From NCBI GenBank assembly GCA_017474705.1, contig JAFVHC010000227.1, forward strand, positions 1-5,192: DNA of 5,192 nucleotides, in the 5' to 3' direction. The position numbers were made by a program, and so were the translations under genes. Of this stretch, positions 1 through 5,192 are shown piece by piece. This DNA is from Bacillota bacterium. GTDB lineage: Bacteria > Bacillota > Clostridia > Lachnospirales > Bianqueaceae. Within the stretch, counting starts at the first letter, position 1, and each line of letters begins with the position of its first letter. The notes beneath the pieces were generated by a model. It ran no database searches, was not told the DNA's origin, and saw nothing but the letters and a program-made list of their open reading frames with translations.

Positions 1-674
1 ATGCGTCTGTTCGCGGATGAGCTCAAGAGCAAGACCGATCAGATGCTGTTTACGGCTCCGGTCAGTACCGTACAGATCGTGGTCGGCAAATTCCTTCGGC
101 CCTTACGGTCTTCACCATCACTGTCGTGCTGACCTTTCCGCAGCCGTTGACCATCGTCGGCCTGGGCGGCAATCTGCCGGTCCCCCGTGTGGTCGGCGCC
201 TATATCGCACTGTATCTGATGGGCATTGCCTTCATCTCCATCGGCATGTTCATCTCCGCCTGCACCAATAACCCCATCGTCGCGCTGGTCGTATCCATCG
301 CAGTCTTCCTGCTGATGTTCATCGCCAGAGGTATCGGCGATATGCTGCCGTCCACGATCACTTTCGCGGTCGGTATGTGCGTCGTCTGCCTGGCGCTCCT
401 GATCTGGTTCCTGTATCGTACCATCAAGGACGTCTATCTGTCCGCGACAGTCGGCGTCATCGGCCTTGGTGCGCTGATCGCTTTGTATTTCCTGAAACCG
501 TCCGTATATGACGGCCTGGTCTCGAAAACGCTGAACTGGATCAGTATCACAGCCCGTTATGCCGACTTCTATTCCGGCATCTTTACGTTTGCCCACATTC
601 TGTTCTATGTCTCTTTGTCCATCCTGTTCGTCTTCCTGACGGTACAGCGCATTGAGAAAAGACGTTGGAGTTAA
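1..674 (+). pseudogene. ABC-2 type permease, GldF-like; 5'-partial and frameshifted
   Basis: This is the C-terminal two thirds or so of a multi-pass permease of the GldF-like ABC-2 family, the channel subunit of an ABC exporter of unknown substrate. From base 1, frame 1 reads MRLFADELKSKTDQMLFTAP and then VSTVQIVVGKFL. This is the family's conserved cytoplasmic segment before the second half of the membrane domain, so the ATG at base 1 is internal and the true start lies upstream. After FL (base 96) frame 1 soon hits a TGA (127-129), but frame 3 continues at once from base 99 with ALTVFTITVVLTF and stays open to the TAA at 672-674. It encodes about five further hydrophobic helices and the basic end QRIEKRRWS. 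Restoring one base (CTT-GCG-GCC instead of CTTCGGCC) gives the expected GKFLAALTVF, so I read a single-base deletion near 97. Sequencing error and true pseudogene cannot be told apart here. The family call is firm; the substrate is unknown. Confidence 0.8.
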
Positions 675-686
675 GGGGGACCTGTC

Positions 687-2168
687 ATGGCTAAACTGGA
701 TTTCAAAAACGCGGCAAGACGCAATAAAAATCTTAAGTATGGCGGATACGCGGCCATCGTGACCGTGATCTGCGTCGTGATCCTGGTCGTGGTCAACCTG
801 CTGTTCGAAAAACTGAACCTGACGATCGACCTGACCCAAGAGGAATTATATACTGTTTCCGACGAGACGATGGAGATCCTGGACGAACTGGATCAGGATG
901 TGGATATCTATGGATTCTATGTATCCGGTGAAGAGACCAGCACTTACAACTCCATGGTCGTCAATTTCCTGGAACGATATGAAGCGCTGAACAAGCACCT
1001 GCATTTCGAATTGAAAGACCCGGTCGGAGACCCGGCTTTCGCGAATCAGTTCCTGAAAGGTCCGAACGAGACCATCACCAGCGGCAATGTCGTCGTAACC
1101 AACAAGGAGACCGGACGCTATAAGATCCTGGCTTTGGCGGACATGCTGCAGTTCTCCTATGATCAGTCATCGAAAAATGGTTATCGTGTTTCCGGTTGGA
1201 ACGCGGAAGCGGCCATCACCGGTGCTGTACAGTACGTCACGTCCGAGAAGACGCCTGCCCTGTATCAGCTGGTCGGACATGGCGAGACGATGCTGGACGA
1301 CCGTGTGACAGGATATCTGAACACCTCCAACTTCGATGTGTATTCTCTGAACATGGTATCCGGTGACGAGATCAGTCCGGAAAACTACAATACGATCCTG
1401 ATCAACAATCCGAAGACCGATATTACCGACTTGGAATATGATACGCTCCTGGATTACATGGAGCTCGGCGGACGCCTGATTTTCATGTTTGAGTACAATC
1501 TGCCGGAGATGAAGAATTTCGACCGTCTGCTGACACGTTTCGGTATGTCTGTCGACCGCAGCGGTTTCATCATTGAGACCGACGATGCGCATTACTATTC
1601 CTATCCGCAGCTGATCATCCCGAATATGCAGACGGAAGACGACATGACGGAGATCATCCAGAACCTGCAGAGCAATACGCAGCTGCTGCTCCTGGCGCCT
1701 GCTTCCATCAAGGAAAGCGCGGACCGCAACCGTCTGACCAAGCTCACCACGCTGCTGTATACATCTGAAGGCGCGCTGATCAAAGCTGAAGGCAATTCCA
1801 TGCTCGCGTATGAAGAGGGAGATGAAAAAGGCCCGTTCAACCTGGTCATGATGGCGGTCGAACAGGAACAGCTCGGCAATAACGTTGCTACGGCGGAACT
1901 CTGTGTGATCGGTTCTTCCTCCTTCATCGACTATGAAGCTGCCTCCGGACTGGTGACCAACGGCAACTATCAGCTGTTCCTGAACATCTGCAGCTACATG
2001 CAGGATCAGGTATCGACGCTGTATATTCCTCCGAAGGAATTCTCCAGTGAGAACCTGCTCAATACCATGCGCGTCGCGATCACCGGCGGTATCGTCTTCG
2101 TCATCGTGATCCCGCTGATCATCATCGGCATCGGCGTCTTCATCTGGATGCGGAGGAAGAAGCTATGA
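687..2168 (+). CDS. GldG-like auxiliary protein of the ABC exporter
   Basis: An intact 493-residue membrane protein of the GldG / ABC-type auxiliary component family (DUF7088-like N-terminal part, then an ABC_transp_aux-like domain). It has a basic N-terminus, one membrane helix at about 19-40, a large extracytoplasmic domain, a second helix at about 463-487, and a basic end MRRKKL. This two-helix layout is usual for the family. Recognisable elements are LVGHGE (195-200), which matches the TGHGE-type motif, ELGGRLIFM (259-267) and VIGSSSFIDY (407-416). It lies 12 bases after the permease and overlaps the next gene by 4 bases (ATGA), so the three should be co-translated and form one complex. 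The start is set by AAGGGGGA at 673-680, six bases before ATG. The family was named for Bacteroidota gliding proteins. Related operons also occur in non-gliding Bacillota, where the role is uncharacterised, so no gliding function is implied. Confidence 0.85.
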   Translation: MAKLDFKNAARRNKNLKYGGYAAIVTVICVVILVVVNLLFEKLNLTIDLTQEELYTVSDETMEILDELDQDVDIYGFYVSGEETSTYNSMVVNFLERYEALNKHLHFELKDPVGDPAFANQFLKGPNETITSGNVVVTNKETGRYKILALADMLQFSYDQSSKNGYRVSGWNAEAAITGAVQYVTSEKTPALYQLVGHGETMLDDRVTGYLNTSNFDVYSLNMVSGDEISPENYNTILINNPKTDITDLEYDTLLDYMELGGRLIFMFEYNLPEMKNFDRLLTRFGMSVDRSGFIIETDDAHYYSYPQLIIPNMQTEDDMTEIIQNLQSNTQLLLLAPASIKESADRNRLTKLTTLLYTSEGALIKAEGNSMLAYEEGDEKGPFNLVMMAVEQEQLGNNVATAELCVIGSSSFIDYEAASGLVTNGNYQLFLNICSYMQDQVSTLYIPPKEFSSENLLNTMRVAITGGIVFVIVIPLIIIGIGVFIWMRRKKL

Positions 2169-3598
2169 AACGCAGTAAGAAACTGATCCTTCTCTGTGTT
2201 TCTTTGGTCCTGGTGATCGTGGGCTATACGGTCGTCTCTTACATCCAGAAGAACAAGCCTGTGGAAGAGAGCAAAGACGGGCAGGAAGTCGAATCGGATT
2301 CTTCGTATCAGGGATATGGACACATCCTGGATTTTACAGTAGACGACGTGCAGTCGATCCACATCAAGAATGCGCTGGATGATTTCACGATCAATTATAC
2401 GGAAGAAAAAGAAAATGATCCGGATTTCCACTGGACGATCAAAGGACATGAGGAATGGACGCTGGATCACACCAGTGTCAATAATACGCTCGAGCTTACC
2501 ACTTCGTTGTTCGCCAATCGTATGGCGGATCCTGACGCGGTAGCCAATGAGCGCAATCTGGAGGATTTCGGCCTGGCCGAGCCGATCTCCACCATCTCTG
2601 CTACTTTCAAAGATGGGACCAGTGAGACCATCTATGTCGGCAACCGGACGGCAGACGGCCAGTATTACTACGGTATGGTCGAAGGAGACAAAGCGATCTA
2701 TACGCTGGGCCGCAATGCGGGCAATACTGCCACTTTCACCACCCGTAACCTGCGATTCATCAATTCGCTGGATATCCATAAAGATGCCAGTGAGATATAT
2801 TACCTGCTGATCGAAAACGCAGATGGACGCAATACCGAGATCACATATGCCGGTATCGATGACAAGGGCGATACGTTGGAATACTATAACGCCGGCGTCA
2901 TGAAGCTGTCTTACGGTGAGAATTTCGCGTACGACAAGCAGTTCTTCGTCACAGGCAATCTGACGGATATCTTCCAGGCGATGCCTGATACGATCCTTCC
3001 GGAAGAGCAGATCGAGGATCATGCTACGGATCTGGACAAATACGGTCTTGGCGAGAAGCCGGTCCATCATGTCGTTCTGACGTTCCGTACCGAGATCACG
3101 GAAACGGAAATGAGTGAATTCCTGGATGCGATCGAAGCCGGTTATGATACGACGCTGACGAAAGATGATTTCGTACTTGATGAAGAGACCGGCATGCATT
3201 ATCTGTACACGACCAACGACTATACCTTCGGTAACGAGTATACGAATGAAGAAGGCAAGCAGATGGTTTATTTCCGCTTTGCCAAATCCGACGACGTACT
3301 GGGCGTGCCGAAGAGCGAGGTCGATAAATTCGAGTTCGATCCGTACATGTATGTACAGCGTGTCCTGTATATGAACAACATCGACAACGTGGAATCCATG
3401 AAGTTCACGATACAGGGTCAGACCTATGATCTGGAATTCAAACGTGGTGAAGAGACCGTCGATGAGGATGGCAACAAAGTGCAGGATCAGGTCTTCAAGA
3501 TCAATGGTCAGTTGATCGAAGAGAAGGCTTTCCGCGGACTGTACACGACATTGATCGGCATCATGTCCGACTATGAGATCTATGGAGAAGACCCGTAG
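2165..3598 (+). CDS. Membrane-anchored DUF4340 protein, ended by an in-frame TAG
   Basis: A 477-residue product as read. It has a short basic N-terminus (MKRSKK), one hydrophobic helix at 7-26 and a long acidic, probably extracytoplasmic region. DUF4340 proteins typically follow GldF/GldG-type genes and are thought to be accessory parts of that exporter; the molecular role is unknown. The clearest DUF4340 stretch is LEDFGLAEP (132-140), followed by a DGTSETIYVGN strand pair and YYYGMVEGDK (167-176). A related second copy follows: LDKYGLGEKP (290-299) and NVESMKFTIQGQTYDLEF (408-425), which mirrors DVQSIHIKNALDDFTINY (61-78). The start overlaps the previous stop (ATGA), with GGAGG at 2152-2156, eight bases upstream. 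The TAG at 3596-3598 comes inside the second copy, not at a natural domain end; coding continues in frame to 3790 and would give 541 positions counting the TAG. The start and family are well supported; the end is doubtful. Confidence 0.75.
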   Translation: MKRSKKLILLCVSLVLVIVGYTVVSYIQKNKPVEESKDGQEVESDSSYQGYGHILDFTVDDVQSIHIKNALDDFTINYTEEKENDPDFHWTIKGHEEWTLDHTSVNNTLELTTSLFANRMADPDAVANERNLEDFGLAEPISTISATFKDGTSETIYVGNRTADGQYYYGMVEGDKAIYTLGRNAGNTATFTTRNLRFINSLDIHKDASEIYYLLIENADGRNTEITYAGIDDKGDTLEYYNAGVMKLSYGENFAYDKQFFVTGNLTDIFQAMPDTILPEEQIEDHATDLDKYGLGEKPVHHVVLTFRTEITETEMSEFLDAIEAGYDTTLTKDDFVLDEETGMHYLYTTNDYTFGNEYTNEEGKQMVYFRFAKSDDVLGVPKSEVDKFEFDPYMYVQRVLYMNNIDNVESMKFTIQGQTYDLEFKRGEETVDEDGNKVQDQVFKINGQLIEEKAFRGLYTTLIGIMSDYEIYGEDP

Positions 3599-3790
3599 AT
3601 CGACGAGAACGATACGTTGAAGATCGAATATGTCTTCCTGGATGGAAGCACGCATGAGATCACCTACGATCGTTCCGGTGAATTCTATTATGTGACCAAC
3701 GTCGGTGACAAGACGTGGTTCGCTTGCGCCTATACGCAGTTCCAGGATATCCTGGATCAACTCGACGTCTGTCTGAACGGCGGCGAGTAA
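3599..3790 (+). pseudogene. In-frame 3' remainder of the DUF4340 gene beyond the TAG
   Basis: Sixty-three sense codons follow the TAG without a frame change, then TAA at 3788-3790. The translation (counting the TAG as 478) contains LKIEYVFLDGSTHEITYD (485-502), FYYVTNVGDK (507-516) and AYTQFQDILDQL (522-533). These resemble the earlier segment of the same protein, DGTSETIYVGN and YYYGMVEGDK, in the same order and spacing, so this is the missing end of the second DUF4340 copy. There is no in-frame ATG and no ribosome binding site in this stretch, so it is not a separate gene. A single change could have produced the TAG from CAG, AAG or GAG (CAG by a C-to-T transition). Read-through or recoding is possible but has no support elsewhere in the window. 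Confidence 0.75.
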
Positions 3791-3809
3791 GCCAGAAGCA
3801 AAAGCATAT

Positions 3810-3853
3810 GCGCTTCCTGAATGCTCTTTTGGGGCGGAGGGAAGCGCTTTTTT
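3810..3853 (+). terminator. Rho-independent terminator of the exporter operon
   Basis: A perfect 8-base inverted repeat, GCGCTTCC (3810-3817) and GGAAGCGC (3840-3847), is followed immediately by six T (3848-3853). The loop is 22 bases and one T-G pair can extend the stem inward. It begins 20 bases after the TAA at 3788-3790, not directly after the TAG, which fits TAA being the original gene end. There is no matching A-run on the left, so it works for + strand transcription only. Confidence 0.85.
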
Positions 3854-3901
3854 CTTTGATCGGACAAAGAGAAAAGAAACGGCTGCGAGAGTAGAAAAAC
3901 A

Positions 3902-3930
3902 TTGACGATATATGCGATATGTGATATATT
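3902..3930 (+). promoter_or_regulatory. Predicted sigma-A/sigma-70 promoter for the ACT-hom operon
   Basis: TTGACG (3902-3907) is one base off the -35 consensus TTGACA. TATATT (3925-3930) is close to the -10 consensus TATAAT. The spacer is exactly 17 bases, the optimal length. The site lies in a sharply AT-rich patch after the terminator. Transcription would begin near 3937-3940, giving a leader of about 70 bases before the ATG at 4010. Prediction only; the match is strong. Confidence 0.75.
3906..3923 (+). repeat. 9-base tandem direct repeat inside the promoter spacer
   Basis: CGATATATG (3906-3914) is followed directly by CGATATGTG (3915-3923), with 8 of 9 bases equal. It fills nearly the whole region between the -35 and -10 boxes. 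It could be a regulator site or simply low-complexity AT-rich sequence; nothing here decides between these. Confidence 0.4.
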
Positions 3931-3942
3931 ATATGACGCATG

Positions 3943-3989
3943 TACACATGTCGCCTCGGAGTGGACAGTCCCAGGGCTGAACATGTGTA
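3943..3989 (+). promoter_or_regulatory. Inverted repeat in the 5' leader of the ACT-hom operon
   Basis: TACACATGT (3943-3951) and ACATGTGTA (3981-3989) are perfect 9-base inverted copies separated by 29 bases. In RNA they could form a stem just after the predicted transcription start, ending seven bases before the ribosome binding site. Inner short pairings are possible (GCC 3953-3955 with GGC 3975-3977; TGG 3962-3964 with CCA 3971-3973). In DNA the halves could be an operator, since each carries the palindrome ACATGT. There is no long T-run after it, so it is not a terminator. The role is unknown. Confidence 0.4.
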
Positions 3990-3996
3990 AAATTTT

Positions 3997-4003
3997 GAAG
4001 GAG
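3997..4003 (+). promoter_or_regulatory. Ribosome binding site that fixes the ACT-protein start
   Basis: GAAGGAG lies six bases before ATG 4010. In-frame upstream starts exist (for example ATG at 3983, or an open frame back to 3902), but they lack a good ribosome binding site. The longest version would begin inside the promoter itself. The 4010 start also gives the length and N-terminus usual for the family. Confidence 0.85.
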
Positions 4004-4009
4004 AATCAG

Positions 4010-4453
4010 ATGTCTTATCAGGTCGAGTACTTCATCGTAGACCGCAGAGCATTGCCCGACGTCTACGTCAAAGTTGTGGAAGCCAAAAGGATGCTTGCAA
4101 CGGGCGAAGCAGCAAGTGTGCAGGAGGCGGCCAAGCTTCTGAACATCAGCCGCAGTTCATTCTATAAATATAAAGACATGATCGAACCGTTTACGGACAC
4201 TACGAGCAAGAAGATCGTTACGCTGTCTTGTACATTGGAAGATGAACCCGGTGTACTGTCGCAGCTGCTGACCGTCGTGGGAGAGGGACGGGCCAACATC
4301 CTGACCATCCATCAGTCGATCCCCATCAATGGACTTGCGGATATTTCTCTCAGCATCGAGCTGAAAGAGGATTCTGTCTGCCTGGGAGATATGGTCGAAG
4401 CGATGCGGCAGGTGACCGGCATCCATGAGATCAAAATCGTCGCACGTGAATAA
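4010..4453 (+). CDS. ACT-domain protein, UPF0735 / PheB-like
   Basis: A 147-residue soluble protein matching the UPF0735 family (B. subtilis PheB type, about the same length). The N-terminal part holds the family signature RRALPDVYVKVVEAKRML (12-29). A helix-turn-helix-like stretch follows, with AAKLLNISRSSFYKYKD (40-56). The C-terminal ACT domain spans about 69-145: TLSCTLEDEPGVLSQLL (71-87), with its ligand-loop GVLS at 81-84, then ILTIHQSIPINGLADISLS (97-115). ACT domains bind small effectors, usually amino acids, and often act as dimers. PheB was once labelled chorismate mutase, but I see nothing supporting an enzyme activity. It is the first gene after a strong promoter and lies 16 bases before hom, so it probably senses threonine or a related amino acid, or adjusts the pathway. 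That role is inference; the family assignment is confident. Confidence 0.9.
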   Translation: MSYQVEYFIVDRRALPDVYVKVVEAKRMLATGEAASVQEAAKLLNISRSSFYKYKDMIEPFTDTTSKKIVTLSCTLEDEPGVLSQLLTVVGEGRANILTIHQSIPINGLADISLSIELKEDSVCLGDMVEAMRQVTGIHEIKIVARE

Positions 4454-4469
4454 AGGAGAGAAACCATTC

Positions 4470-5192
4470 ATGAAAGCTGCCATTCTTGGATTCGGTACCG
4501 TCGGGTCGGGTGTATGGAAAGTCCTGACGGAGAATCAGGATCAAATACGACGATATCTGGGAGAACCGGTCGAGACAGCCTATGTGCTGGATCTGCGGAC
4601 CTTTGGGGACCATCCTGTCAGTCGTGTGCTGACAAGAGAGATCGATGACATCGTGAACGATCCGGAGGTCGATGTCGTCATAGAATGCATGGGCGGGCTG
4701 CATCCGGCGTTTGAGTTCGTACAGAAAGCGCTCTTGGCGGGTAAGTGTGTGGCAACGTCCAATAAAGCGCTCGTCGCAGCGTACGGTGCGGAGCTCATGC
4801 AGGCCGCTGCCGACCATCAGACCGACTTTTTCTTTGAAGCCAGTGTGTGCGGCGGGATCCCGGTCCTTAGGACCATCAGGCACAGCCTGGCGCAGGAGAA
4901 GATCCTTTCTGTAGAAGGTGTCTTCAACGGGACGACCAACTATATCCTGTCCCGCATGGAGCAGGGGCTGAGTTATGACTCGGCGCTTGCAGAAGCCCAG
5001 GCCAAGGGATATGCAGAGCGCGACCCGGAAGCCGACGTGGAAGGGATCGATTCCTGCAGGAAACTGGCGATCATCGCTTCCATGATCAGCGGACACACGG
5101 TGCGTTATGAAGATATCCCTACGGAGGGGATCACCCATGTTACAGCTGCGCAGATCGAAGCTGCCAAAGCAGAGGGTAAAAAGATCCGTTTG
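4470..5192 (+). CDS. hom: Homoserine dehydrogenase, 3'-partial at window end
   Basis: Homoserine dehydrogenase reduces aspartate semialdehyde to homoserine with NAD(P)H, the branch point to threonine and methionine in the cytoplasm. The 241 residues visible include the Rossmann nucleotide loop GFGTVGSGV (7-15), ECMGG (72-76), TSNKALVA (96-103) with the catalytic-type Lys99, EASVCGGIPVL (123-133) and NGTTNYIL (153-160). The catalytic block GYAERDPEADVEGIDSCRKL (180-199) also lies in frame. Its Glu183, Asp194 and Lys198 have the same spacing as yeast Glu208, Asp219 and Lys223. The usual enzyme has about 400-430 residues with a C-terminal ACT domain, or about 350 without; the missing part is beyond base 5192. 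The start ATG has AAAGGAG at 4452-4458, overlapping the previous stop, with an 11-base spacer. The frame is open with no lesion. The identification is secure. Confidence 0.97.
   Translation, partial: MKAAILGFGTVGSGVWKVLTENQDQIRRYLGEPVETAYVLDLRTFGDHPVSRVLTREIDDIVNDPEVDVVIECMGGLHPAFEFVQKALLAGKCVATSNKALVAAYGAELMQAAADHQTDFFFEASVCGGIPVLRTIRHSLAQEKILSVEGVFNGTTNYILSRMEQGLSYDSALAEAQAKGYAERDPEADVEGIDSCRKLAIIASMISGHTVRYEDIPTEGITHVTAAQIEAAKAEGKKIRL

Noticed and set aside
88..99. Programmed -1 frameshifting in the permease
   Set aside because: ATTCCTT is not an X XXY YYZ slippery heptamer, and I saw no clear downstream stimulatory hairpin or pseudoknot. Single-base deletion explains the data better.
126..674. 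The permease read as a separate 182-residue protein starting at an internal GTG or similar codon
   Set aside because: Frame-3 similarity to the family already begins at base 99, in direct continuation of frame 1. There is no ribosome binding site, and the start would fall within a membrane helix.
39..839. A 266-codon open frame on the - strand over the permease and start of the GldG-like gene
   Set aside because: Same codon-aligned shadow effect; the translation is low-complexity D/Q/H/R-rich and spans two genuine + strand genes.
2006..3760. A 584-codon open frame on the - strand across the DUF4340 gene
   Set aside because: It is codon-aligned with the + strand gene. Stops on the - strand would need TTA, CTA or TCA sense codons, which this CTG-preferring gene avoids. 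The product looks non-natural, rich in I/R/D/H with no recognisable domain, and it lacks its own signals.
3599..3790. An independent small gene after the TAG
   Set aside because: There is no in-frame ATG and no ribosome binding site, and the peptide continues the DUF4340 repeat.
3943..4003. T-box or other amino-acid riboswitch in the leader
   Set aside because: The leader is only about 70 bases. TGGACAGTCCCA does not fit the T-box TGGNACC element, and there is no terminator/antiterminator pair before the gene.
3902..4009. An N-terminal extension of the ACT protein back to 3902 (183 residues)
   Set aside because: It would start inside the -35 box and translate the promoter and leader. ATG 4010 has GAAGGAG at the right distance and gives the family's normal length.
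1..5192. CRISPR array, tRNA/rRNA genes, insertion sequences, attachment sites
   Set aside because: I saw no regularly spaced repeats, no tRNA-like cloverleaf, no transposase frame and no terminal inverted repeats anywhere in the window.

Overview
The window is bacterial and all genes lie on the + strand. Gene content and style (short intergenic gaps, strong AGGAGG-type ribosome binding sites, roughly half GC with CTG/ATC/GAC-type codons preferred, an ACT-domain UPF0735 protein directly before homoserine dehydrogenase) suggest a Bacillota member of the Clostridia/Erysipelotrichia type, perhaps from a gut community. That placement is inference; no rRNA or other phylogenetic marker is present.

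Region 1 (1-3790) is the distal part of an ABC-2 exporter operon of the GldF/GldG type: a permease whose N-terminus lies outside the window, a GldG-like auxiliary membrane protein, and a membrane-anchored DUF4340 protein. The genes are tightly packed (12-base gap, then a 4-base ATGA overlap) and would act as one membrane complex. An ATP-binding subunit is expected upstream of the window. Two of the three genes are broken as read. The permease has a one-base deletion near position 97. The DUF4340 gene has an in-frame TAG at 3596-3598, after which 63 clearly coding codons continue in the same frame to a TAA at 3788-3790. The central GldG-like gene is intact.

Region 2 (3791-4009) is a 219-base intergenic stretch with a rho-independent terminator closing the exporter operon, a near-consensus sigma-A/sigma-70 promoter with a 17-base spacer, and a roughly 70-base leader containing a 9-base inverted repeat.

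Region 3 (4010-5192) starts an amino-acid biosynthesis operon: a 147-residue ACT-domain protein (UPF0735/PheB-like), then homoserine dehydrogenase (hom), cut by the window end after 241 residues. The ACT protein probably senses an amino acid or regulates flux at the Thr/Met branch.

The most notable point is the TAG. The peptide after it resembles an earlier part of the same protein, so the amber codon interrupts a real domain. It is either a recent nonsense mutation, a sequence error or a read-through codon. I see no convincing wholly new system; the other findings are modest.
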